Source: Caccocola sp964450835 (GTDB lineage Bacteria > Synergistota > Synergistia > Synergistales > Synergistaceae). Taken from it: a stretch of 44,639 nt of DNA. The position numbers were made by a program, and so were the translations under genes. Below the pieces are notes generated by a model. That model saw only the letters and a program-made list of their open reading frames with translations, did no database searches and was not told the DNA's origin. This document shows positions 31,658 to 39,798 of this stretch, piece after piece; within the stretch, counting starts at the first letter, position 1; the number at the start of each line of letters is the position of its first letter. The DNA lies in contig CAYVEQ010000013.1 in assembly GCA_964450835.1 (NCBI GenBank), forward strand, positions 1-44,639. Reading direction: 5' to 3'.

Positions 31658-32623
31658 ATGGATATTCTGGGTAAAGTAAATAAAGTCCCCGGCGGGATAA
31701 TGGTCGTGCCGATGATTATTACCGCGATAATCAACACCTTTGTGCCGGGAGTGCTGAAAATAGGCGGTCCGACGACGGGCGCTTTCAGCGGAGCAGGAGC
31801 GATGGCCTTTATAGGCGCGCTGCTCTTCACCGCGGGAAGCCAGGCAAAATACAGCGACCTCAGCGCCATCTGCTCGCGCGGCGGTGTGCTGGTCATCGCG
31901 CGTCTCATCGTCGCCTACTTAGGCTCGTGGCTTACGATTAAATTCTTCGGCCTTGAGGGGTTCTGCGGTGTTTCGGCACTGGCGGTGACGATAGTACTCG
32001 CCAACTGCAACCCCGGAGTTTATGCCGGACTCATGCAGTCTTACGGAGACAACATCGACAAAGCTGCGATGGGAATCCTCAACCTCATCGCGGTTCCTGC
32101 GACGCCGCTTGTCATTCTCGGCATAGCCGACGGAACCGGATTCGACTACATGAGCGCCATATCGACGCTCGTTCCTTTCTCGCTCGGCATGATACTTGCC
32201 AACACCGACGAGAAAATACGCAAGTTGTTCTCCACCGCGACGCCCGTTATTCTTATGTTCATAGGCGCCTGCCTGGGGGCCAGCATCAACATGAAAGCCA
32301 TTGCGAATGTCGGAGTGGCGGAGATTATCCTCATAGCTATTCATCTCTTCATATTCCTGCCCATCATGATAGCTACCGACAAGATTATCCTGAGACGCCC
32401 GGGTTATGCCGCAGTCGGCGCCACATGCCTCGGCGGCTTCGCGGTTGTCGCGCCGCGCGTTATCGGCGAGCGCCTTCCTCAGTACCAGCCTTTTGTTGAG
32501 AGCGTTACGGCCCAGATGGCCGTCGTGCTCGTGTTCTCAATCATAGTGTTTCCGTACATCACAAAGTGGATTGTTTCCAAGTACGGCAGCGGTGTACAGC
32601 AGGCCCCGAACGCGGCGAAATAA
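31658..32623 (+). CDS. KdgT-type (2-keto-3-deoxygluconate permease family) transporter
   Basis: An integral membrane protein of 321 residues with about ten hydrophobic segments. The N-terminus NKVPGGIMVVPMIITAIINTFVP is the hallmark of the 2-keto-3-deoxygluconate permease family, followed by GGPTTGAFSGAGAMAFIGALLF and VLANCNPGVYAGLMQSYGD. The family imports polar sugar acids by proton symport. Within a CoA-thioester catabolic island it probably imports the island substrate, suggesting a polar, perhaps hydroxylated, carboxylic acid. The ATG at 31658 has AGGAAGG upstream. The substrate is inference. Confidence 0.86.
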   Translation: MDILGKVNKVPGGIMVVPMIITAIINTFVPGVLKIGGPTTGAFSGAGAMAFIGALLFTAGSQAKYSDLSAICSRGGVLVIARLIVAYLGSWLTIKFFGLEGFCGVSALAVTIVLANCNPGVYAGLMQSYGDNIDKAAMGILNLIAVPATPLVILGIADGTGFDYMSAISTLVPFSLGMILANTDEKIRKLFSTATPVILMFIGACLGASINMKAIANVGVAEIILIAIHLFIFLPIMIATDKIILRRPGYAAVGATCLGGFAVVAPRVIGERLPQYQPFVESVTAQMAVVLVFSIIVFPYITKWIVSKYGSGVQQAPNAAK

Positions 32624-32665
32624 ATTCACCGAGGCGGGAGGCCGCGTCTTAAAAAGTATTTTTTG

Positions 32666-32694
32666 TTCCCGCCGCCGCAGCCTGACGGCGGGAA
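32666..32694 (+). other. Intercistronic hairpin (permease / CoA-transferase)
   Basis: A perfect 9-bp stem TTCCCGCCG / CGGCGGGAA with an 11-nt loop, and no T-tract after it, ten bases before the ribosome site of the CoA-transferase gene. Confidence 0.6.
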
Positions 32695-32716
32695 TCACGG
32701 GAAGAGGAGGTGCGTT

Positions 32717-34294
32717 TTGAGCAAGATTATTTCTTCGTCCGCCGCAATATCACTAATTAGAGATAATACCGTGGTAGGCATAGGCGGTTTCGGGGCATTT
32801 TCCGCCCCGGACGAAATCCTCCAGGAAATGGCAAAGTCATATTCCGCTCACGCGGCGCCCAAAGGGCTGCACGTCGTTTGCGGCGTCTCTCCGGGCGACC
32901 TCTCGGAGAACGGCTGGGGGCTCAGCATCATCAAAGCCCCGGGAATCATCTCCTCCATATACGCCGCCCATGTAGGAATGTCACCCGCGATAGGACGCGC
33001 GGTAAGTTCCAACGAAATTGCCTGCTACGCGATACCGCTCGGCGTTTACGGGCATCTTCTCAGATCGATTGCCGGACGCAAACCCGGCGTCATCACAAAA
33101 ACCGGCATTCACACATTTTGCGACCCGCGCGTCGAAGGCTGCAAAGTCAACGGACTCGCAAGAGATTCAGGGCGCGAAGTGGTTTCGCTTATAAACATAG
33201 ACGGCACGGAGTATCTGCGCTACAAGCCCTTCCGCCTTGACATGTGCATAATCCGAGGGAGCTACGCCGACGAGTACGGCAACGTGTCTCTTGAGGAGGA
33301 GGCGCTTTACTGCGAACAGGCGGCGATGGCGGCCGCCGTACACAGCTGCGGCGGCACTGTGATTGTGCAGGTAAAGGAAATTTTCAAGCGAGGCGTTCTT
33401 GATCCGCGCCATGTGGCTATACCCGGTGCCTTAGTCGACTATGTGGTTCCGGCCAGACCCGAGAATCACCTTCAGTGCTACGACGGCTCGTCTTTCCGTC
33501 CCGAGCTTATAGGAGACGTGCGCGTCCATCTTGATACTGTGAAACCGATGAAGCTCGACGTGCGCAAGATTTGCGGACGGCGCGCCGCCTTTGAGATAAA
33601 AGGCGGAAGCGTGGTCAATCTGGGCATCGGAACGCCAGACGCCGTCGCCAATATCGCGAACGAAGAGGGTATAAGCCACCAGGTGACATTTACGATAGAG
33701 ACCGGCCTTTACGGCGGCGTCCCCGTCAACGGAATCGGACTGGGAGCGTCGGTCAACCCCGAGGCCATTATCCCGATAACCGACAGCTTTGATATTTACG
33801 ACGGCGGCGGTTTGATTGACATCTCGGTTCTCGGCATGGGCGAGACAGACTGCGAAGGCAACGTGAATGTCTCCAAGTTCGGCACGCGCTGCACAGGCCC
33901 AGGAGGATTCATAGACATCACGCAGAACACGAAAAAAATCTGTTTTGTCGGCTCCTTCATGGCCGGCCCGATGGAATATAAGACCGGCGACGGGAAGCTC
34001 GTCATCTTCAAAGACGCGGCGAAAAAGAAATTCATTCGAAAAGTAAATCAGATCACCTTTTCGGGACGTTTCGCCGGCGAGACGAAGCAGGATGTCCTGT
34101 ATATAACGGAACGCGCGGTCTTCCGCCTTGAGGACGGAGGACTGACTCTGATCGAAAAAGCGCCCGGAATCGACCTCAAGCGTGATATTATAGATAAAAT
34201 GGATTTTGTCCCGAGAATATCGCCGAATCTGAAGCCGATGGACGAACGGATTTTTACGGATAAGAAGATGCAAATCAGCTTCATCAACGAGTGA
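32717..34294 (+). CDS. Fused class I CoA-transferase (YdiF / propionate CoA-transferase type)
   Basis: Moves CoA between an acyl-CoA and a free acid; both halves are in one chain of 525 residues. The N-terminal (alpha-like) half has DNTVVGIGGFGAFSAPDEIL; the C-terminal (beta-like) half has GSVVNLGIGTPDAVANIA and the catalytic Glu (about E328) in TFTIETGLYGGVP, then GGGLIDISVLGMGETDCEGNVNVS. The TTG start at 32717 has GAGGAGG six bases upstream; earlier codons in the frame lie in a hairpin. An operator-like sequence lies 30 bp into the gene. It may exchange CoA with propionate, acetate or a pathway acid. Confidence 0.88.
   Translation: MSKIISSSAAISLIRDNTVVGIGGFGAFSAPDEILQEMAKSYSAHAAPKGLHVVCGVSPGDLSENGWGLSIIKAPGIISSIYAAHVGMSPAIGRAVSSNEIACYAIPLGVYGHLLRSIAGRKPGVITKTGIHTFCDPRVEGCKVNGLARDSGREVVSLINIDGTEYLRYKPFRLDMCIIRGSYADEYGNVSLEEEALYCEQAAMAAAVHSCGGTVIVQVKEIFKRGVLDPRHVAIPGALVDYVVPARPENHLQCYDGSSFRPELIGDVRVHLDTVKPMKLDVRKICGRRAAFEIKGGSVVNLGIGTPDAVANIANEEGISHQVTFTIETGLYGGVPVNGIGLGASVNPEAIIPITDSFDIYDGGGLIDISVLGMGETDCEGNVNVSKFGTRCTGPGGFIDITQNTKKICFVGSFMAGPMEYKTGDGKLVIFKDAAKKKFIRKVNQITFSGRFAGETKQDVLYITERAVFRLEDGGLTLIEKAPGIDLKRDIIDKMDFVPRISPNLKPMDERIFTDKKMQISFINE
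32746..32762 (+). promoter_or_regulatory. Operator-like sequence inside the CoA-transferase gene
   Basis: Fifteen bases, 32746-32760, are identical to 28485-28499 around the island operator; the second half-site then diverges (AG instead of TG). It uses codons (ATA, CTA, ATT, AGA) that look less usual for this GC-rich gene. It may be a secondary MarR roadblock site or chance. Confidence 0.35.
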
Positions 34295-34331
34295 AGCCTG
34301 AACATATAAAGCGCAGAAAGGGGAAAAAACA

Positions 34332-35930
34332 ATGGCGGAGGAAAGGAAACACACGACACTGTCAGGCTACGAGTTAAAGCGCGTATACACCCAGGATGAT
34401 CTGAAGGGTGTGGATATGAAAGCGCAGCTCGGCGAGCCCGGACATTATCCGTTTACGCGTGGAATACGCGAGAACATGTATCGCGACGGCCGTCTCTGGA
34501 CGATGGGGCAGTACGCAGGTTTTGCTTCCGCAGAGGAGGCAAACAGGCGTTTCCGTTACATCATTGAACAGGGCGGAACGGGATTTTCCGTTGCTCTTGA
34601 CCTGCCCACTCAGATGGGCTACGACTCAGACGACCCGATGTCGGAAGGCGAAGTCGGCAAAGTCGGCGTCGCCATCGATTCGCTTGCCGATATAGAAGCC
34701 CTCTTCAAAGGCATCCCGTTTGAGAAAGTGCGCCAGATACGCACGACTGCGAACGCGAACTCTATCATCATGCTGGCCTTCTACGTCGCCTTCGCTAAGA
34801 AAAACGGGATTGACCCCAACTCGATAGGCTTCTTCCTCCAGAACGATATTCTGAAAGAATATATGTGCCGCGGCACCTACATCTTCCCGCCGAAGGCCGG
34901 AGTCAAACTCTCGGTCGACGTGCTGGAATACTGCGGCAAACATCTCCCTCACTGGACTCCGATAGCGGTCTCAGGATACCATATCCGCGACGCCGGCGCG
35001 ACGGCGGCGATGGAGCTTGCTTTCACGCTCGCGGATATGATTGAATACTATGACGCAGCGGTAAAACGCGGAGTGGACATCGCGGCGGCGACAGCCAACA
35101 GCTACTTCTTCCTCGGCGCGCAGCTCGATTTCCTTGAGGAAGTCGCCAAATACCGCGCCGCGCGCCGTCTCTACGCACGCATAATGAAAGAGCGCTACCA
35201 CGTGACGGACGAAGAGACGCAGCGCCTCAAGATATTCGCTTTCACCAGCGGCTCCGCTTTGACCGCGGAACAGCCGATTAACAACATAGTCCGTGTCACA
35301 ATGCAGACAATGGCAGCCGCGGCAGGCGGGATACAGACATTCCACGCCTCGTCATACGACGAAGCCATCAATCTTCCGACGCAGGAGGCGGTTACAGTTT
35401 CGCTTCGCACCCAGCAGATTGTCGGTTACGAATCGGGTCTGACAGAGACTGTGGATCCGCTCGGCGGTTCGTTCGCGGTAGAAGCTCTAACGAACGCGAT
35501 AGAAAAAGAAGTTCTCGGGCTGCTCGACACGATCGAGAAGAAGGGCGGGGCGCTTAAATGCATCGAAGAGGGCTTCCAGCAGAGAATGCTCGCCGATAAC
35601 GCCTACAAGTATCAGAAGAGCGTCGACAACAAAGAGCGCATCGTCGTCGGCGTCAACGAGTTCAAAGACGGCAAGCCCATCGAGCCGGCGCAGTTCACTG
35701 TATCCGAAGACGTCGCCATCAGGCAGACGGAGAAGATCAACAAGCTGAAGGCCGAGCGCGACAACGCCCGCGTCGAAAAGGCACTCGCAGCGGTCAAAGA
35801 GGCCGCACAGAAAGACGAGAACCTCGGGGATTATATGATTGAAGCTGTCGAAGCATACGCGACGCTCGGAGAAATTTGCAGCGTACTCAAAGAAGTCTAC
35901 GGCAAATACACGCCGATGAAGATTTACTAA
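34332..35930 (+). CDS. B12-dependent acyl-CoA mutase, large (catalytic) subunit, methylmalonyl-CoA type
   Basis: The TIM-barrel subunit of a split coenzyme-B12 acyl-CoA mutase, 532 residues, lacking the C-terminal cobalamin domain supplied by the next gene. Residues reading the substrate carboxylate in methylmalonyl-CoA mutase are kept: Tyr61 in GQYAGF (Tyr89 of the Propionibacterium enzyme) and Arg180 in MCRGTYIFPP (Arg207), with His217 in SGYHIRDAG (His244). Isobutyryl-type mutases have Phe and Gln there. The substrate is therefore a dicarboxylic acyl-CoA such as methylmalonyl/succinyl-CoA. An oddity is Gly59 where RQYAG enzymes have Arg. No MeaB-like chaperone gene is in the window. Confidence 0.9.
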   Translation: MAEERKHTTLSGYELKRVYTQDDLKGVDMKAQLGEPGHYPFTRGIRENMYRDGRLWTMGQYAGFASAEEANRRFRYIIEQGGTGFSVALDLPTQMGYDSDDPMSEGEVGKVGVAIDSLADIEALFKGIPFEKVRQIRTTANANSIIMLAFYVAFAKKNGIDPNSIGFFLQNDILKEYMCRGTYIFPPKAGVKLSVDVLEYCGKHLPHWTPIAVSGYHIRDAGATAAMELAFTLADMIEYYDAAVKRGVDIAAATANSYFFLGAQLDFLEEVAKYRAARRLYARIMKERYHVTDEETQRLKIFAFTSGSALTAEQPINNIVRVTMQTMAAAAGGIQTFHASSYDEAINLPTQEAVTVSLRTQQIVGYESGLTETVDPLGGSFAVEALTNAIEKEVLGLLDTIEKKGGALKCIEEGFQQRMLADNAYKYQKSVDNKERIVVGVNEFKDGKPIEPAQFTVSEDVAIRQTEKINKLKAERDNARVEKALAAVKEAAQKDENLGDYMIEAVEAYATLGEICSVLKEVYGKYTPMKIY

Positions 35931-35946
35931 AGGAGGAACCGTCATT

Positions 35947-36399
35947 ATGGTAAAAGTTTTGATATCAAAACCCGGACTTGACGGCCATGACCGCGGAGCG
36001 AAAGTCGTCGCGCGCGCATTCGAAGAAGCCGGCGCCGAAGTTATCTACACCGGCCTTCAGGCTACTCCGGACGAAATAGCCGAAATCGCGGAAAAGGAGC
36101 ATGTCGACGTGGTCGGCGTGAGCCTTCTCTCGGGTGCGCACAACACACTCATGCCCAAAGTCATCGACAAAGTGAAAGCCAAAGAGGGAATGGACAAGAC
36201 CGTGTTCATCTTAGGCGGCATCATCCCGCAGCAGGATATTCCGGCGCTCATGGAAAAAGGCGTCAGCGGGGTATTCGGCCCCGGCACGCCGCTCGATGAA
36301 GTTGTGGACTTCACCTTCGAGCAGGTTGCCATGGCGAAGGCTGAAGAGCTTGCCGAGAACGCCGCGCAGGATATGACAAACAGAGCTTCAAACATCTAA
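35947..36399 (+). CDS. B12-binding small subunit of the acyl-CoA mutase
   Basis: A 150-residue cobalamin-binding Rossmann-like protein completing the mutase. KPGLDGHDRGAKVVARAF contains the base-off motif DxHxxG with the cobalt-binding His14, followed by VGVSLLSGAH and FILGGIIPQQDIPALMEKGVSGVFGPGTP, the usual SxL and GG motifs. The ATG follows AAAGGAGGA and lies 16 bp after the large subunit stop, so the pair is probably made in equal amounts. Confidence 0.95.
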   Translation: MVKVLISKPGLDGHDRGAKVVARAFEEAGAEVIYTGLQATPDEIAEIAEKEHVDVVGVSLLSGAHNTLMPKVIDKVKAKEGMDKTVFILGGIIPQQDIPALMEKGVSGVFGPGTPLDEVVDFTFEQVAMAKAEELAENAAQDMTNRASNI

Positions 36400-36425
36400 C
36401 TATACACATCAAGGGAGGAAGCCAG

Positions 36426-37634
36426 ATGGCAGGAATACTTGAGGGAGTGAAAGTACTGGGTCTCGAGCAGCAGGTTGCGGGGCCTACCTGTACCATGATG
36501 CTTGCGGACCAGGGGGCGGAAGTACTCAAAGTTGAGCGTCCCGGGACGGGAGACACGGCGCGTGAAATGGCGCCGCTGCTCAAAAGCGCAGACGGAGGGG
36601 TACAGAGCGGATACTTCGCGCGCTTCAACCGCGGCAAAAAAAGCATAACGGTCGACATGCAGTCTCCCGACGGCCGCGCGGTGCTCTGGGATCTCATCAA
36701 AGAGGCGGACATCGTAGTGGAAAACATGAAACCCGGACTTCTGGACAAACTCGGATTCACCTATGACAAAATCAAAGAAGCCAACCCGGGTCTCGTATAC
36801 GTGGCGATAAGCGGCTTCGGGCGCTCAAAGAAATACGAAGGTCCCTACGCGAAACGCCTGGCCTACGACATCATAGCGCAGGCCATGGCAGGGCTGATGC
36901 ACACATGCGGGAGCGATCCGCAGGGGCCGCCCACATGGCTCGGATTCGCGCTCGGCGACTCAGGCACGGGAGTATACGCGGCTTATGCCGCGATGCTCGG
37001 CTACGTCAACAAACTGCGCACAGGCAAAGGCGAATACATCGACGTCTCCATGTACGACTGCATGGTAGCCCTCGCCGAACGCTCGCACAACGTCTACGCC
37101 TTCACAGGCAACGTAGTCAACAGAGGCCCCGACAAACTTATCGCCCCGTGGGGTCCCTTCAAATGCAAAGACGGATACGTCGCGATAATCGTTCCGACGG
37201 AATCCATGTGGAAAAAATTCCTCACGGCAATAGGCCACCTCGAACTCCTCGAAAACCCCGACATCCAGTCGGGTCCGGGCCGCGGCGCCCACATGGAAAC
37301 ACTCATCCGTCCGATAATCAACGAATGGCTCTCCGACAAAACAAAAGTCGAAGCCTGCGAAATATTCATGTCGCAGGGACTTCCCTGCGGTCCGGTACAA
37401 GACTCCTCGGACGTGGCTCATGACGAACACACAGCAAAACGCAAAATGATAATCACGCTCCCCGACCCGATCATCGGAGAAATCTCCATGGTAGGCTGCC
37501 CGATAAAAATGGAAGAACACGAGCCGGCATACGGACCGCTCCCGAACCTCGGAGCAGACACCGATGCCGTCCTCAAATCCATCGGATACAGCGACGGGAA
37601 AATAAAAGAACTCCGCGACAAAAAAGCGATATAA
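36426..37634 (+). CDS. Class III (CaiB/BaiF-type) CoA-transferase
   Basis: Transfers CoA between carboxylic acids through an enzyme-bound aspartyl-CoA. It has 402 residues, the family norm. It begins GILEGVKVLGLEQQVAGPTCTMMLADQGAEVLKVERPGTGD, with NRGKKSITVDMQ, ADIVVENMKPG and the catalytic Asp178 in FALGDSGTGVYAAYA. The ATG follows GGGAGGA. It is the second CoA-transferase in the island, of an unrelated fold to the YdiF-type one, so each probably acts on a different acid, for example starting substrate versus end product. The substrate pair is unknown. Confidence 0.92.
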   Translation: MAGILEGVKVLGLEQQVAGPTCTMMLADQGAEVLKVERPGTGDTAREMAPLLKSADGGVQSGYFARFNRGKKSITVDMQSPDGRAVLWDLIKEADIVVENMKPGLLDKLGFTYDKIKEANPGLVYVAISGFGRSKKYEGPYAKRLAYDIIAQAMAGLMHTCGSDPQGPPTWLGFALGDSGTGVYAAYAAMLGYVNKLRTGKGEYIDVSMYDCMVALAERSHNVYAFTGNVVNRGPDKLIAPWGPFKCKDGYVAIIVPTESMWKKFLTAIGHLELLENPDIQSGPGRGAHMETLIRPIINEWLSDKTKVEACEIFMSQGLPCGPVQDSSDVAHDEHTAKRKMIITLPDPIIGEISMVGCPIKMEEHEPAYGPLPNLGADTDAVLKSIGYSDGKIKELRDKKAI

Positions 37635-37677
37635 CAGCAACGGAAACGAAATAAAGCGCAAAGGAGAAAAGAAACAA

Positions 37678-38862
37678 ATGGAAAAAGTAGTCATAGCATC
37701 GGCGGTACGCACTCCGTTCGATAAATTCGGCGGAGTCATGAAAGGCGAAAACACAGTCAAACTCGGTTCGTTTGTCGTCAAAGAAGCGATGGAGCGCGCG
37801 GCGGTGGATCCCGCAGAGATAGAGGAGACATATATAGGCATCAACATGCCGACAGCCAACCGTTCAATCGCCCGCCAGATATCCCTTGCTTCCGGAATGC
37901 CGCCCGAGGCAAACTCGGCCACAGTGGACAGAGCGTGCTGCTCGTCGATGGTCGCCATAGCGATGGCAAAGCGCGCCATAGAAGTCGGAGACGCGAAAAT
38001 CACGGTAGGCGGAGGCTCCGAAAACATGAGCAACGTTCCGTACTTCGTGGAAGATCTCCGCTGGGGCAAACGCCTCGGCGACATAGTGCTCAAAGACATC
38101 ATGGTAGTCTCCTGCCCCTATACCGGCGAGCCGAGAGCGAAACAGGCCGGCGATGTGGCGCTTGAGCTCGGCATAACCAGAGAAATGCAGGATGAATGGG
38201 CCTACCGCAGCCAGATGTACTACCAGGAAGCGTTCAAGGCGGGCAAATTCAAAGAAGAAATCAAACCGTACACGATTCACACCAAAAAAGGCGACATAGT
38301 CATTTCCGAAGACCAGTCGCCGCGCCCTGACACCACGCTGGAGGGACTCGCGAAACTTAAGACAGTCAACCAGAGTCCGACAGTAACCGCCGGCAACGCT
38401 CCGGGGCTCAACACAGGCGCGAGCGCGCTCGTACTCATGAGCGAAAGCGAAGCGAAGCGTCGCGGGATAACGCCGCTTGCGACGATAGTCGCGCATGCCC
38501 AGGCATCGGGTCATCCGAAATACATTGCCACGATACCGGCCTTCGCGGCGCAGAAAGCGCTTGCCAAAGCCGGGATGACGGTAGAGCAGATGGACGTCAT
38601 AGAGATAAACGAGGCGTTTGCCGTCATGCCCCTTGCATCGACAATATACATGGGCGACAACGACCCCGCGAAAATCGAAGCAATCCGCGCCAAAACCAAC
38701 ATCAACGGCGGAGCGATAGCGATAGGCCACCCGACCGGAGCCACAGGCGGACGCCTCGTCATGACGATGGCCTACGAACTCAGGCGTCGCGGAGGCGGCT
38801 ACGGACTCTGCACAATCTGCGGCGGAGTCGGAGAAAGCGAAGCGTTCATAATCAGAGTTTAG
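37678..38862 (+). CDS. Thiolase (acetyl-CoA acyltransferase family), atypical active-site loops
   Basis: Cleaves a 3-oxoacyl-CoA with CoA, or the reverse. It has 394 residues. The nucleophile is Cys87 in VDRACCSSMVAIAMA, where most thiolases have CGSG or CASG; then GGSENMSNVPYF, the catalytic NEAFAVMPLA and His in GGAIAIGHPTGATG. The C-terminal Cys loop reads CTICGGVGESEAF instead of the common CIGGGxG, keeping the Cys but changing the glycines. This suggests an unusual acyl group, for instance a dicarboxylic or branched substrate. It lies 43 bp after the CaiB-type gene. Confidence 0.9.
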   Translation: MEKVVIASAVRTPFDKFGGVMKGENTVKLGSFVVKEAMERAAVDPAEIEETYIGINMPTANRSIARQISLASGMPPEANSATVDRACCSSMVAIAMAKRAIEVGDAKITVGGGSENMSNVPYFVEDLRWGKRLGDIVLKDIMVVSCPYTGEPRAKQAGDVALELGITREMQDEWAYRSQMYYQEAFKAGKFKEEIKPYTIHTKKGDIVISEDQSPRPDTTLEGLAKLKTVNQSPTVTAGNAPGLNTGASALVLMSESEAKRRGITPLATIVAHAQASGHPKYIATIPAFAAQKALAKAGMTVEQMDVIEINEAFAVMPLASTIYMGDNDPAKIEAIRAKTNINGGAIAIGHPTGATGGRLVMTMAYELRRRGGGYGLCTICGGVGESEAFIIRV

Positions 38863-38886
38863 TCCCGCGACTAACTCCGCACATCC

Positions 38887-38917
38887 TGTGCGCCGGAACA
38901 CTGCATCCCGGCGCACA
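38887..38917 (+). repeat. Intercistronic hairpin, copy 1 of a repeated element
   Basis: A perfect 10-bp stem TGTGCGCCGG / CCGGCGCACA with an 11-nt loop and no T-tract. The 14 bases 38884-38897 are identical to 42531-42544, the arm of a second hairpin before the pyrophosphatase gene. Confidence 0.6.
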
Positions 38918-38971
38918 GTTAAAAAGCTAAAGCGTCCTGAAACCAATTATTTAGAGGGAAGGTGAGACAAT

Positions 38972-39757
38972 ATGGAATTTCAGGATATACTCTACGAGAA
39001 ATACAACAACCGCGCGAAGATCACCATTAACAGACCAGACTGCATGAATATGTTCACAAACCGCACTCTGAGCGAAATGATCACGGCTCTTCAAAGCGCG
39101 TGGACGGACAAAGAGGTCGGGGCTGTCATACTGACCGCGGCGGGAAACCGCGCCTTTACCATCGGCGGGACACCGGCGGCAGTAGACGCCGACGCGCAGC
39201 CGATTGAAAAACTGCCGATGGCGACACTCTTCGCTCAGCTCCTTCAGACCATCCGCAACATCCCGAAACCTGTTGTCGCCGCTGTAAACGGCTACGCGAT
39301 AGGCGGAGGCCATGTGCTCCAGGTCGTGTGCGACCTGACGATAGCCTCGTCAAAAGCGAAATTCGGACAGGTCGGCCCCAAGGTCGGCACCTTTGACGCC
39401 GGATACGGCAGCGCCTATCTCGCGCGCATAGTAGGCGAGAAAAAAGCCCGCGAATTCTGGTACCTCTGCCGCAAGTACACAGCCGAGGAGTGTCTGAAAA
39501 TGGGGCTCGTCAACGCTGTTGTCGAGCCGGATAAGCTCATGGAAGAAACCGAAAAATGGGTAGACGAAATCGTGAGCGGCAGCCCGACGTCGCTTGCCGC
39601 CCTTAAAATGTCCTTCAACGCCGACACCGACTCTCTCTGGGGAGTCCAGACTATGGCGGGAGTGGCGCTTGGCATGTACTTCGACACGGAAGAGGCGAAA
39701 GAGGTAGGCGCCGCCTTCCGTGAGAAGAGAAGCCCCGACGTGGCGAAATACAGATAA
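38972..39757 (+). CDS. MenB/BadI-like crotonase (ring-cleaving or ring-forming type)
   Basis: A crotonase of 261 residues that follows the MenB (naphthoate synthase) and BadI (2-ketocyclohexanecarboxyl-CoA hydrolase) pattern rather than plain enoyl-CoA hydratase. Marks are GYAIGGGHVLQVVCDLTIA, FGQVGPKVGTFDAGYGSAYLARIVGEKKARE, FNADTDSLWG and the C-terminal REKRSPDVAKYR. Asp142 in TFDAGYG is the conserved active-site acid; a Tyr is near the C-terminal site (Tyr236, with Phe237 where MenB by my alignment has Tyr). There is no glutamate pair as in hydratases. No other men genes are near, so ring cleavage of a 2-ketocycloacyl-CoA is the better guess. Confidence 0.8.
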   Translation: MEFQDILYEKYNNRAKITINRPDCMNMFTNRTLSEMITALQSAWTDKEVGAVILTAAGNRAFTIGGTPAAVDADAQPIEKLPMATLFAQLLQTIRNIPKPVVAAVNGYAIGGGHVLQVVCDLTIASSKAKFGQVGPKVGTFDAGYGSAYLARIVGEKKAREFWYLCRKYTAEECLKMGLVNAVVEPDKLMEETEKWVDEIVSGSPTSLAALKMSFNADTDSLWGVQTMAGVALGMYFDTEEAKEVGAAFREKRSPDVAKYR

Positions 39758-39798
39758 ACCGTGGAAATACCGCCGGAATTTTGAAAGGAGAGAATGAA

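Noticed and set aside
34332..35930. Isobutyryl-CoA, pivalyl-CoA or 2-hydroxyisobutyryl-CoA mutase
   Set aside because: Residues at the two specificity positions are Tyr and Arg, the methylmalonyl-type pair. My first alignment put Lys192 at the Arg position, but counting back 37 residues from the conserved His gives Arg180.
28643..37634. A bile-acid (bai) type operon, because of the ligase, OYE and CaiB-type genes
   Set aside because: The flavoprotein lacks the extra domains of BaiCD/BaiH, no hydroxysteroid dehydrogenase or 7-alpha-dehydratase gene is present, and the mutase and MenB-like genes have no place in that pathway.
38972..39757. True MenB for menaquinone synthesis
   Set aside because: No other men genes in the window and the gene lies within a carboxylic-acid catabolic operon; not fully excluded without the rest of the genome.
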